A stretch of DNA of 64,000 nt from Heracleum sosnowskyi (lineage: Eukaryota > Streptophyta > Magnoliopsida > Apiales > Apiaceae): NCBI GenBank assembly GCA_030848705.1, contig CM061239.1, positions 81,884,363 through 81,948,362 on the forward strand. The letters are read 5' to 3'. A program made the position numbers and the translations under genes. Of the stretch, positions 25,101 to 35,599 are shown piece after piece. How positions within the stretch are numbered: the stretch's first letter is position 1; each line of letters opens with the position of its first letter. The notes under the pieces are model-generated. The model had not been told where the DNA came from and ran no database searches. It saw only the letters and a program-made list of their open reading frames with translations.

Positions 25101-26778
25101 TAAGCCATGTTCTTAGTGGTTTTCACTTGCGCGAGCTCGACTAAAACATTTTTATAAAATCGAAACATAATCTTTTTAATCCGAATCTTTTTCGTGAGCC
25201 TTCCTAACTGTCTCTATCATTATTCCTCAAAGTTTCACATTTTAATATGGCTTCTAAGTGGTCCAAATGTAGCCTCAAAGTGACTGACCAGAGAGGGGTT
25301 GTTCCTCCGAATGACGTTTACTAAAACTCACTTTTCTCTTAAACTGTAATTCGTATTGACATGATCTTTATACCAAAACAACCCTTAAAACAAGGCCTAC
25401 ATGTTCATGGTCAGTGTTGCCCAAAAATATTCCAAGACCAGTTCGTAATTCTTGCTCCAAACAGCCTTAAATCAAATGGGCATTACGACGGCTATAATCG
25501 TAACGTTTCCCGGTTTTTTGTTATGTCAAAACCTCTTAAAACCAAATGAATTCAACAACCCAACAACTTTTACAACATAACCAGTTCATATACTTCAAGA
25601 ACACATCACCAACATCAACCAACAACAAGTATTCATCAAGAATTAACCATACATACTCCAAATTCCATAAACACGCTTATTCTTAAACATTACTAGAAAC
25701 TTCACTTAAATCTCAACATAAATCAAATGGGTGGATGAGTGGTATACCTTCCTTGAATCCTTAAACACACCACAAGAGCTTGTAAGCCTTAAGAGAGTCT
25801 TTATCCTTGGTTATCATCCTTAAACTTGCAAAAGAAAATCAAGAACAAGTTATGAATTCTCGGAGTTACTATACACCGGTTTAAAGAACTGGACAAATGA
25901 AGGTGTTACCTTGCTCAAATGGAAGAAACTTGTGCAATAGGAAATGTAGGTTATCGCAAGACCTTTCCAACAAGCTATAGATCGCCATTTGCCACTGAGC
26001 AATGAAGGAGTTATGATCTTTACAATCCGGCAGTCTGTTTTTGGCCGAAAATGAAGAAATGAATTTGTTTTTTTTTTTTTTTTTTGGGTTTTGGCTTTTG
26101 ACTTGATTAATGATAATGCTGATTTTTGTGTTAAAAGAGTGGTGAGTCATAGCTCTAAGGCTCTCTCCTTGTGACACTTGTCCAACATGCATTGGCTTAG
26201 ATAAAGTAGCTTTACTGGTTCGCTTTCCTTTCACATGGATGATCCAAATGTTGCATTCCTCGAATTAATCTTGTTACATGTTACTTCCATGTCTATATTC
26301 AATCCTGTAAATGTTGTCTTGTCCCTCTTGAAATGATTCGAAATATTTTCCAAAAAGAGCGAATAAAACTCTACGCGATGCTCGTAGTGAATAGTAACTA
26401 TTCACTATTTATTCTAACAATCGAATCCTTAAATCGACTATAATAAAATAATAAAATTCCAAAATATTAAATCCTCAATTCCTCAATTTTAATATCTCAT
26501 TTCTTGAATATAATAATATATAATTCGCTGCCCGGTCAAATACTACACCAAAATAATTTTTGGAATTTCTGAATTCCGATCGTCTTTGCATTCCCTTATT
26601 TACTCCGTAGATCACTAATATGACTTCGGAATATCCACACTACGTCTCGTACATAGGTGGCATGAAAAATTTTCTTAACCCTCAAAATCACTATTCATCC
26701 ACCAAATTCACTATTCACTGATGAACTTAATCATAATAAGAAAAGTTTTAAATTTTTCCAAAAATTCGGGTTATTATA
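22185..26778 (-). repeat. Gypsy Ib 5' LTR
   Basis: 4594-bp LTR on the minus strand, from 26778 (TATAATAACC) to 22185 (GGGGCTGTTACA). It shares its 3' half and end with the Ia LTRs but has a different 5' start, and it lacks the 42-bp minisatellite block. Both Ib LTRs start TA instead of TG. It abuts Copia I RT sequence at 26779; the five bases GTTTC (26779-26783) are the presumed target duplication, with the partner outside the window. Confidence 0.9.
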
Positions 26779-27617
26779 GTTTCATACCATGCTCTAGGTG
26801 CCTGCTTTAGTCCATAAAGAGCTTTGTCAAGTCTGTAGACATAATCTGGAAGCTTGGAATCTACAAACCCTGGTGGTTGTTCAACAAACACTTCTTCTTC
26901 AAATTTCCCATTGAGAAAAGCACTTTTCACATCCATCTGAAAGACTTTGACCTTTTTGTGAGCAGCATATGCTAGAAAAATTCTTATGGCCTCCAATCTT
27001 GCAACTAGAGCAAAGGTTTCATCATAGTCAATTCCTTCATGTTGAGAATATCCTTTTGCCACAAGTCTAGCCTTATTCCTTGTAATTATTCACTCACTGT
27101 CAGTCTTGTTTCTGAAAACCCATTTTGTACCAACAATAGATCTGTTTTTGGGTCTTGGTACAAGAGTCCATACTTCATTTCTTTCAAATTCATTTAACTC
27201 TTCCTGCATAGCTGTTATCCAGTTAACATCTTGAAGAGCTTCTTCCACTTTCTTGGGCTCAGTTTGGGATAGAAATGCATGAAACAGACATTCATTTGTT
27301 GTTGCACTTCTTGTTCTCACTCCTGCATCTGGATCTCCAATTATCAGATCAGGTGTATGAGCTTGTGTCCACCTTCTTGCTGTTGGAAAGTGGCTTCTTT
27401 CATCATTATTAGATCCTCCCCCTTGATCCATACTCTCCTGATTTTCTTCTTGACCATCTGCATTCTCTGAGGCTCCCCCTGAATTGGACTGTTCATTATT
27501 TGAACTTTCAGAGTTTGACCCAGAGTTTCTATTTGATTCTTCAGCTGACTCATTTTCAGAATGTGAACCATATATCATGTTGAGATGTTTCTGAAGTATC
27601 TTCAAGCTCCCCCTCAA
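26779..27617 (-). pseudogene. Reverse transcriptase N-terminal part (Copia I)
   Basis: Two overlapping frames. The first carries an acidic NSE/NSD-rich linker and then WITAMQEELNEFERNEVWTL and GTKWVFRNK. The second (27062 leftward) carries MAKGYSQHEGIDYDETFALV, QMDVKSAFLNG, FVEQPPGF and YGLKQAPRAWYE. These are the standard Copia RT N-terminal blocks including the first catalytic Asp (MDVKSAFLNG). A stop at about 27090, apparently a single codon change, separates the two frames. Truncated by Gypsy Ib before YVDD. Confidence 0.88.
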
Positions 27618-28938
27618 CTGGTTCTCTATTTTGTTCTGTCAGAGAAACTCCCTCAGTGTTTACCAGTAGAGGTTCAGAGTATGCTTTGTCAGAGTTTGTT
27701 GGATTTGTTTCATCAGAGTTTACGTGATCAGAGTTTAGATCTTCATTTTCAAAGCGAAGTTGATCATGATATTCTTCATCTTCTATTCCAGTTATTTTCT
27801 TGTCATCAAATGACACATGTATAGATTCCATGATCACTTTAGTTCTTAGATTGTAGACTCTGAATGCTTTAGTTGACAGTGGGTATCCAACAAAAATTCC
27901 TTCATCAGCTTTTAAGTCGAACTTGGTCAACTGTTCAGGATGAGTTTTCAACACAAAGCATTTGCACCCGAAAATATGAAAATATTTCAGGTTTGGTCTC
28001 TTTTTCTTCACCATCTCATATGGTGTTTTCCCATGCCTATTGATCAGTGTTGCATTTTGAGTAAAACAAGCAGTTTGAACAGCTTCTGCCCAGAAATAAG
28101 TTGGCAATTTTGCTTCATCAAGCATTGTTCTGGCAGCTTCGATTAAAGTTTTGTTCTTTCTTTCAACTACACCATTTTTCTGTGGAGTCCCTGGTGCAGA
28201 AAATTCTTGCTTCACTCCTCTTTCTTTGCAAAATTCTTCCATTGTTACATTTCTGAATTCAGTTCCATTATCACTCCTTATAATTTTCACTTTATACTGT
28301 GATCCTTTATCCAGTAACTTTACATGATCCATCAGAGTTAAGGCAGTTTCATCCTTCTTTGCTAGAAAGTACACCCAAGTGTATCTGGTATACTCATCAA
28401 CTATGACTAGAGCATATTTCTTTCTGCCTAGAGACATTACATTTACTGGACCAAATAGATCAACATGTAGAAGATGATAAGGATCCACAACTGAAGATTC
28501 AGACTTACTCTTGAAAGATGATTTCCTTTGCTTGGCCTTTTGACAAGAATCACACAGACCATCTATGTTGAGTATAGACTTTGGAAGTCCCCTTACAAGA
28601 TCTTTTCGAATTAGCTCATTGATGTTGTTCAAGTTTAGGTGAGAGAGCTTCTTATGCCATTTCCAACTATCTTCGTTAGACATTTTTGCAGACAGACACA
28701 CAGCTTTTCCTTCATAGTTTGTTACCAAACTTGCTTCATAGATATTATTCCGTCCGTGTCCAACTAGAACAACTTTCCCTATAGATTTGCTGATAACCTC
28801 ACAGTATTCAGGTTGAAAATCTACATGATAACCTCTGTCACAGATTTGACTTACAGATAGCAAGTCATGCTTGAGTCCTGGGACTAGAGCTACATTGGTG
28901 ATGATGACACTTCCAAGATTGATATTGCCATATCCCAT
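27556..28938 (-). CDS. Integrase and flanking polyprotein segment (Copia I), 460-codon open frame
   Basis: Zinc-binding HHCC (H95, H100, C129, C132 counted from the first Met of the open stretch) and the catalytic triad D160 (HVDLFGP), D223 (RSDNGTEF), E259 (GVVERKNK), with 35 residues between the last two as expected. The GKR-type segment TYFWAEAV and the end GIFVGYP follow. This is one block of a gag-pol polyprotein, not a free gene: the frame starts after a TGA at about 28955 and runs into the RT-proximal linker, where a frameshift near 27560-27617 breaks it. All catalytic residues are intact. Confidence 0.88.
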   Translation of the reverse strand: MGYGNINLGSVIITNVALVPGLKHDLLSVSQICDRGYHVDFQPEYCEVISKSIGKVVLVGHGRNNIYEASLVTNYEGKAVCLSAKMSNEDSWKWHKKLSHLNLNNINELIRKDLVRGLPKSILNIDGLCDSCQKAKQRKSSFKSKSESSVVDPYHLLHVDLFGPVNVMSLGRKKYALVIVDEYTRYTWVYFLAKKDETALTLMDHVKLLDKGSQYKVKIIRSDNGTEFRNVTMEEFCKERGVKQEFSAPGTPQKNGVVERKNKTLIEAARTMLDEAKLPTYFWAEAVQTACFTQNATLINRHGKTPYEMVKKKRPNLKYFHIFGCKCFVLKTHPEQLTKFDLKADEGIFVGYPLSTKAFRVYNLRTKVIMESIHVSFDDKKITGIEDEEYHDQLRFENEDLNSDHVNSDETNPTNSDKAYSEPLLVNTEGVSLTEQNREPVEGELEDTSETSQHDIWFTF

Positions 28939-29089
28939 AGTACGTCATATGTTGCCATCTCCATAGGAAACTTTTGGGCCAGCTTTCTCCTCATAATCTG
29001 ACAGCAGGGCTTTATTTCCAATCATGTGTCCTGAACATCCACTGTCCAAGACTAGGGTACTTTCCCTTATGCCCTGCAACCATAAACAA
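28939..29089 (-). pseudogene. Protease (Copia I)
   Basis: The short minus-strand stretch reads VLDSGCSGHM (catalytic DSG), then YGDGN and a TGA, before the frame with LVPGLKHDLLSVSQ in the next segment. In-frame with the integrase block except for the nonsense codon. Confidence 0.75.
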
Positions 29090-30469
29090 TTACAAAGAGT
29101 TAGATTTAAGGATCCAGACTTGCTTGGATCCTTTGGCTTTCTTAATATAGTTAGCTTTTGCAGCGGAATTCTTATCTACAGAGTTTAAGCTAACTGTATC
29201 AGAGTTTGCACTATCAGAATTTACACTTGCAGAATCAACTTTAACCCATTTCAAATTGGGCTTCAACTCATAATAATTGTGATAAATAGCATGATAATTC
29301 TTGCAAGTATAAATAGAATGCCAAGTACTCCCACAGTGAGTGCATAAAGTCTGTGGTCTAACCCTACTATATTCATTCTTAACTCCAGACTCGGAAGGTA
29401 AAGAATTAATATCTTTGTTCTTCCTGCAAAAACTTGCAAGATGATTAGTACTACCACAATTATGACATGTTTTTCTAGGAATATCAGTAATAGGCAAATG
29501 ATTATTACTTTTGTTAATGCCTACTTTTCCATTTCTGTTTTTCCTGGACACTTTCTGTTTTTCAACAGACTTTACCTCTTTGAGTTTATACTTGAATTGT
29601 TTCTCTGTCATTAAACCAACATTCACCTGTTTAACACAAGTTTTTACTGATTCTTTCTTAACAGCTTCCTTTTCAAGTACAGAGTTTTGCTTACTGGATT
29701 CAGGAACAAATTTCATAGGTTTAAGTTGTGTTTTAACTTTAACTTTATCTTTAAACCTAAGTTCATCTTCCTCACAGTAACCTAACCCAAATGTATCTGT
29801 TTGAAAAACTTGATGTGTGTCTTTTCCAGAATTTGTCCAGGTTTTAATTACCTTCCTTTCCTTTTCCAAATCAGATTCTAATTCCCTAAATTTCTTAAGC
29901 AACTCCTGTTCAACATAAACAGCATCATCTCTTTCCTTTTGAACTTGTTGCATGTTAACAAGTTCTTCTTCAAGAAATTTATTTCTATCTTTAAGCTTTA
30001 GATTCTCAGATTTAATTCTTTCATTCTCTAAAGTCTGATCTCTATAACTAACATGTATGCTTTTAAGATAAATTCTCAATTCAGATATATTATCAATATC
30101 ATAAGCATAAGTTGTTAGGGGTACCTTATTTTCAGATGAGTCAGATTCATCTTTGACAGTTGCCATGAGAGCATAATTTACATCCTCATCTGAATCTGAA
30201 GTATCTGCCCAGTCTCTTCCTTTAGTGATGAGTGCTTTTTCAGATTTTCCTTTCTTGCACTTTGGAGCATAGTGACCCATCTCTTTACACTTGTAGCACT
30301 GGATCTCAGACTTGTCTTTCTTCCCAGATTTGGTATCCCTTCCTTCAGACTTTCTGAAACTCTTCCTTTCAGAGTTTGAATCTTTTCTTGAGAATCTTTT
30401 TCCCTTCTTGAAGTTCTTGAAACCCATCTTCTTGAAGGTCTTCACCATCAAAGCAGCCATTTGCATCAT
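29090..30469 (-). CDS. Gag C-terminal region with three CCHC zinc knuckles (Copia I)
   Basis: A 459-codon open stretch of Gag. Basic stretch KKGKRFSRKD, then CX2CX4HX4C knuckles at C58-C71, C335-C348 and C376-C389, the last two separated by 27 residues. Residues about 145-210 are Lys/Glu/Leu-rich and look like a coiled coil. The end VWILKSNSL leads toward protease. Three knuckles rather than one is unusual for Copia Gag but Copia II also has two. The frame begins after a TAA at about 30510 and is continuous in sense with the gag N-terminus upstream. It would encapsidate the RNA in cytoplasmic particles. Confidence 0.82.
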   Translation of the reverse strand: MMQMAALMVKTFKKMGFKNFKKGKRFSRKDSNSERKSFRKSEGRDTKSGKKDKSEIQCYKCKEMGHYAPKCKKGKSEKALITKGRDWADTSDSDEDVNYALMATVKDESDSSENKVPLTTYAYDIDNISELRIYLKSIHVSYRDQTLENERIKSENLKLKDRNKFLEEELVNMQQVQKERDDAVYVEQELLKKFRELESDLEKERKVIKTWTNSGKDTHQVFQTDTFGLGYCEEDELRFKDKVKVKTQLKPMKFVPESSKQNSVLEKEAVKKESVKTCVKQVNVGLMTEKQFKYKLKEVKSVEKQKVSRKNRNGKVGINKSNNHLPITDIPRKTCHNCGSTNHLASFCRKNKDINSLPSESGVKNEYSRVRPQTLCTHCGSTWHSIYTCKNYHAIYHNYYELKPNLKWVKVDSASVNSDSANSDTVSLNSVDKNSAAKANYIKKAKGSKQVWILKSNSL

Positions 30470-30511
30470 TTGTTCTTCATCATCCTCAGATTCAGAAGAA
30501 GCATCAGAGTT

Positions 30512-31363
30512 TTAATCACCATCAGAGTTTGATGACTCACTTTCAGAGTTTATGACCAAAGCTTTTCCCTTAGCTTTCTTCTTTGATGTTTCTTTCTTCA
30601 TGAGTTTTTCTTCAACTTTGAGAGCAACAGATTTTGTCTTCTTTCCAGATCTTTTGTTTCTTTGTTCTATCTCAAGTTCATGAGTTTTAAGCAACCCATA
30701 AATTTCATCAAGATCTGTTTATGCAAGATCATAATTATCTCTTATTGTTGTTGCCTTTAAATCCCATCTTTCAGGTAGAGATAGTAGAAACTTGAGATTT
30801 GACTCTTCAAGGTCATATTCTTTATCAACAAGAGACAAATCATTCAACAATTTACAGAATCTGTCATATGTATCTGTCAAAGTTTCATCAGATCTAGAGT
30901 CAAAGTGTTCATACTCCTGTGTTAAAATAGTCTTCCTGTTCTTCTTTATAGCACTTGTTCCTTGACACCTGACTTCTAAAGGATCCCAGATTTCTTTGGC
31001 AGTCTTGCAACCAATAACTCTGTTAGACATGACATTATCTAAGGCACTATGAAGAAGATGTCGAACTTTTGAATCCTTTGCAATTGATGAGATGTCCTCA
31101 GGAGTCATATCTTTCTTTTCCTTCGGAACAGTCTTTTGTTCTTGACCAGCAACTACAGGAGACAGTTTAGTTGGCATATGAGGACCATCATAGATTCTAT
31201 CAAGGTATTCTGGATCTGTGGCTTCTAGAAACATGGTCATCTTAACCTTCCATATTGGATATTCCACTGGTTTGAGAATTGGAACCCTGATTGACTCATA
31301 TCGACTTACAGAAGCAGATTGAACCTTTTGAGCATTAGAACCTGCCTGAGAGTTTTCAGTCAT
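30512..31363 (-). pseudogene. gag N-terminal region (Copia I)
   Basis: Starts at a true ATG (31363, MTENSQAGSNAQKVQ), 48 bases after the primer site. It contains the Copia Gag pattern VPILKPVEYPIWKVKM, LHSALDNVMSNRV, TAKEIWDPLEVRCQG, LTDTYDRFCKLLNDL and LLSLPERWDLK. TAA codons at about 30717 and 30510 interrupt an otherwise single frame continuing into the knuckle region. Confidence 0.85.
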
Positions 31364-31410
31364 GATTATACTTGTGTTTGGATCAATAAACTGTATATAT
31401 TAAACAGCCT

Positions 31411-31426
31411 AAGCTCCGATACCAAT
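31411..31426 (-). promoter_or_regulatory. Primer-binding site (Copia I)
   Basis: Minus strand ATTGGTATCGGAGCTT directly inside the LTR end. It is the tRNA-Met type site with A to G in the AGAGC part. Confidence 0.85.
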
Positions 31427-31920
31427 TGTTAGGCCGAATACACAATATATAATCAATATATGTATGAGAATAACAATAAAGAACACTGTTTATGAACAAT
31501 AAACTGAATTATATTAAATAACTTTTCTCTCAGTGATGTAAAATATCACAGAGAGCTGCTAGGTTACAAGAATAATGTATTTAGTATTCGCGCCCCTTTT
31601 AGGGTTAACCTATATGTGTTTATATAGAACACAGTTACACAATCAATCTCTAATTGATATTCCTATAAATCAGCTATACAATTTATATCAATTTAGGATT
31701 GCTTCTGTCTTCTGTCCCGTTTCTTTAGCTATCTCAATATATCTTGCTTGTTTCCATCTTCAAGATATATTGCTTCTAGAATCTTCAAGTATGCACCGAC
31801 AGCTAAATAAACTCTCACCCCGTCAGACTTTAACAAACTCTGACTGGCTTCTAGTGTAAACTCTGATAAGTACCCGTTACTTAAACACTGATAAACGATC
31901 ATCAGCAATTATATCTAACA
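31427..31920 (-). repeat. Copia I 5' LTR
   Basis: 494 bp on the minus strand, TGTTAGATATAATT (31920) to GGCCTAACA (31427). It carries a possible TATA box (minus TATATAAA, 31619-31626). Bases 31921-31925 (GCATG) are the presumed target duplication. Confidence 0.85.
31619..31626 (-). promoter_or_regulatory. Possible TATA box, Copia I LTR
   Basis: Minus strand TATATAAA about 300 bp into the LTR, a plausible U3/R position. Sequence match only. Confidence 0.4.
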
Positions 31921-32453
31921 GCATGCTTATGTCATCATTTGTATCCTCAATCCTCTAATATATTGCACTTGATGATCTTATATAATACTCCTCCTTTGGT
32001 TAGGGTTTAATCCATAATTTGTTACGCTTTTGTTTCGCGATAGTTTCAGGTGATTTTAAAAACGTTTTTCTGTACCAATGCTAGGAGATACTCTCTTGAT
32101 CTTTCCATTTCCTTGGTTTAATATATGATCCTAGATTTCTTACCTTGGCTTAAGTTATGATCACGGATTTCTCATTCTACATACTTCCTTAAAACGATCA
32201 AATCAATACATCCTTGATTGTCTGATGAATAGTGATAAAAATTCGAATGGGAATCTCTTGATTCTGATTGCGTTTACATTCACTTATTCTTCCTATACAT
32301 CAATAATATAACCTCGAAACATTCATTCCATATCATCCACATAGTGTGGTCTGAAAAAATTTCCATCAGCAAATTTACTATTCATCAGGGGCAATTTTAC
32401 TATTCATCAAAAGAAAAAAAAATTTAACTAAGTCCAAAATTTGGGGTTATTAC
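31921..32453 (-). mobile_element. LTR-Y: 5' part of a Gypsy-type LTR
   Basis: On the minus strand this starts at 32453 with TGTAATAACCCC. Its first part, including TGAATAGTAAA blocks, resembles the start of the Gypsy Ib LTR (26778 leftward), so it is a diverged relative. It runs to 31921 where Copia I is inserted. No gene. The remainder should lie left of the window. Confidence 0.7.
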
Positions 32454-33263
32454 AGCGGCGGCGCGATGACAGTGACATCGGCGACCGTAGAAGAAAATGG
32501 GAGGGGGGAGCAGTGTGCGTAAATACATGTGTGTGAGTCTGTGTATTTAAAAGATAAGGTTAGGTTAGTTTTTAAAAGTTTATTTATTAAACTAATCTAC
32601 ACCCCACAATTAATACTTGACCACTAATTTATCTAATTAGCTCCCAAAATTATTAACTAAATAATTACGGGTAAAATTAACAAATTTCTTTCGAGAATAA
32701 AATAAATAAATACTGTCCAAAAATTATTTTTAGTACAAAATTATAACTTCCACTCAATTAGCGGATAAATATTAAAACATTTATTTACTCTAAAAATTAA
32801 AATAATTATGCATAAAATTTTTATAAAGCCCGGATTTTACAGAATTGCAAAAATATTGAATTTTTGAATAATTTTATAACTCGCCCAAATACCAATGGGG
32901 CACACATAAGATACCAGATAAAATTTTGGTACTAATAAAATACCACTTTTGATACAAAAAATTTCCAAATATTCTAAATCTCCCAAAAATGTAAAAATAC
33001 TAACTTTTGGAATATTTTTATAATTTAAACAAAATAAAACTCTGTACCCGAATCAAATATCGGATAAAATTTTGGCGCAACTAAAATACCGATTCGATCC
33101 TCAAAATTCTAAAACAAACTCAATTTGACAATGTCGATAAACTAATCAGCTTTCACCAAATTTTAAATAAAATATACACATAATTCCATTCCTCCACTTG
33201 GAGAAAAGCAATAAAATATTTAAATAATAATATTAATAAACCCAGAAAATTCGGGTTACTACA
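32454..33263 (-). mobile_element. LTR-X: 5' part of another Gypsy-type LTR
   Basis: Starts on the minus strand at 33263 with TGTAGTAACCCGAATTTT and runs 810 bp to 32454, where LTR-Y begins. AT-rich, with a short GC-rich patch (GCGGCGGCGCG) at the junction. No coding sequence. Confidence 0.65.
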
Positions 33264-33307
33264 CTTGTCGTCCTCTGAATCTTGATGATAATCACCTGCA
33301 GTTCTGT

Positions 33308-35594
33308 CTATGTTCTCTGTTCAAAAAACTTAGTGGAAATCACAAAGGTACCTTTCTCAAGAAAGTTGATCAATATGTTCCAGGCACCGTTTGCTTTAAC
33401 CCCAGCTTTCAGAAAGATCACAGTATTTCTCAGTGCAGTGAAGTTAGTATGATTATCAGGATTTGCACTTCTTATGTCCTGAATGATGACTTCCACCTCC
33501 GCATTGTAGTTGACTTCTAATCCGTCTTCAACTCCATAGAAGGTTTTGTAGGCCATCTCCCAGTCAATACCTTGCTTCTTTGCTAAATCCATCATCTTCT
33601 TCTTCCTCACTTCAGCATACACCTTGAATCTTTTAAGCTTCTCACTCCTTAGAACTGCTTGGTGTCTTTCTCTCTCATCTTGCCTGACATCTCTTTCAGC
33701 TCTTTCATCTTTTACTATCTCCAAGGCAGTTTCTTCTTCTAGTGACAGAGAATTTGCTTCTTCTTCCATATCATCATCCAAGATAGGATGTTCTATTGGC
33801 TCTGGATAATATGGCTCATGCTCCTCCTGAAGTGGTTGCTCTTGCATGATTTCAAATTCCTCCTCACTCTCATCTTCTTGCACCATGTTCTCAATCCAGT
33901 ACTGTCTAACTGGAATAGCTTCATTGGTCTCCCAAACTCCCCATCCAGTTGTTTGACATCCTTCATTTGTCTCCCCTTCTCCAACTTTCTCCCCCTTAGT
34001 TGAGGAATCCTCGATGTAGTTATCCTCATTGTAAAAGGTAGTAGAAGGATCAGGTTGTTGATGTGAAGGTCCGGGTTGTTGGTTCCTCAACATATTCCAA
34101 ATAGACTGCACTCCGTCACCTTGATTCTCCATGAAGTCAGAAATATCTCTATTCATTTTATGTATAGAAGCTAGCTTGAGGTCAATGTCATCCAATCTCA
34201 GCTTGGTAGTCTTTTCAATTCTGTCCAACCTTTGGTTCAGCTTAGACTCCACTCTAGAAAGGGTGTTCATTGCATCTTTTACCCTAGCTTGACCATCCCG
34301 GATAACCAGAACGTCTTCTCTTAAAGCTTCTTGACTTTGTTGTAGAGCATTCACTTCATTCATGAAACCATCTTTCAGCTCTTTCACGTCAGTCCTCAAG
34401 TCGACTAGTTCCTCCATTGCTTCCTTCTTCAAGGAGTCCACTGCTTGTTTCGTACCTGTTATATTGCCAGATGCACTGCCTAAGACTCGGTAAGTTCTTC
34501 TAGAATCAGCTGCCGCCAAGTCAACCTTCTCTTGAATAGACATTAAATAAGCATTGGCTTGATCAGAGGAGATCCATTGGTCAAAGGAAGGTCGCAGTGG
34601 AACCTTGAATAGAGGATTTCCTTGCTTATCATGAACCGTCATCTCCTTGAGTGTGGATTGAACATGCATTTCTCTTTCTGTAGGTAGTAGCAGATCATCA
34701 ATGTTTGGTAGGGTTAGGGTGTCACTCCTAACATTTGGCTCTGGGTGTGCACTCAACGTTTCTGTTGGTGTTTCACTCATTTTTCCTTTCCCAGCCAGGC
34801 CAGGTGTAAGTGTTTGTGTTTCACTCAATCCCTTTGTGCTAGTTGTACCTGCATCAGAAAACACCGTAGCCATCCTTAAGGAGGTCACCGGTGGTGCAAT
34901 GGGGCTTCGCAAGTCCCCGTCCTTGGATAAACCAAGTTGCTGATCATCCGTGGATGATGTATCCTTTGAAGGATCTAGAGTTTGAATCTCTAGGAGGCTA
35001 GAATCAGGCTCTATTAACAGCAGAGATCCTGAAACTTCCTCAATAGTCTGTGAAGACTTTACCTCAGTTAACTCCTCAATGTGAATTGATTCATCGTCAC
35101 CGAGTTGTCGATCTGCACCTACGTCAGACCCTTTACCCGCAGGATCCAGATATGTTCCATTTGGGGAGCTAGGCAATGACCCTTTAGATTTTGCATTTGG
35201 GTCAGAGCCTTCTCTCGACGTCTGTGAAGACACTTGGTTCTTAGAACCTTCAACCAGTGAACCTGACCGTAATATGGTCGGAACACCAGTTGCTTCCGTC
35301 AATTCCTCCTTTCTAGATTGAGCTATTGGTTCAGATATTGTTTTAGTTAGAGTAGCCCAATCAGCATCAGAAAAATCTATAAAGGGCTCTTTGGATAATT
35401 GAAATGAAGTTTCAACAGTTGCCTCGGTTTATATTCTTCTCCTTTTGGAGGCAGGCAGAGCTGCTGATGAAGGGTGTATCTCCTTATGTGGTGCTACTAA
35501 GGCACTATCTCCCTTTACACTCACGGATGTCTGAATGTTGGGTATAGGAGGGGAAGGAGGTTCGTTTATGGTTTCATTTGGATCTTCCAAAGGC
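33308..35594 (-). pseudogene. Env-position ORF of Copia II, C-terminal part
   Basis: Open from 35594 to a stop at 33308 except for one TAA at 35429-35431. Just upstream of that stop is a basic cluster, SKRRRI, like a nuclear localisation signal. Ser/Thr/Pro-rich region, then a long coiled coil (around VDSLKKEAMEELVDL to LDDIDLKLASIHKMN), a Gln/Pro stretch, an acidic block (DESEEEFEIM, LDDDMEEE) and a charged helix (RDVRQDERERHQ). No signal peptide or membrane segment is visible. The position downstream of pol matches the env-like ORF of Sireviruses. The role is unknown; membrane fusion is not supported. Confidence 0.75.
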
Positions 35595-35599
35595 TCTGT
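35595..35599 (+). repeat. Target-site duplication of Gypsy II, left copy
   Basis: TCTGT before TGTAATATCC; identical to 46742-46746. Confidence 0.95.

Larger units (their letters stand above)
26779..31920 (-). mobile_element. Copia I: Sirevirus-like Ty1/Copia element, 5' part
   Basis: Minus-strand element with 5' LTR (31427-31920), primer site, gag with three CCHC knuckles, protease DSG, integrase and the start of RT, in Copia order (PR-INT-RT). It is cut at 26779 within RT just after APRAWYET by the insertion of Gypsy Ib. The catalytic YVDD part, RNase H, any 3' ORF and the 3' LTR must lie left of the window. The integrase is close to that of Copia II, so both belong to one lineage; Sirevirus/SIRE is my inference. 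Confidence 0.88.

Noticed and set aside
27279..29780. Plus-strand frames opposite Copia I
   Set aside because: Shadows of the minus-strand gag-pol; hydrophobic Ser/Leu-rich translations typical of antisense coding DNA.
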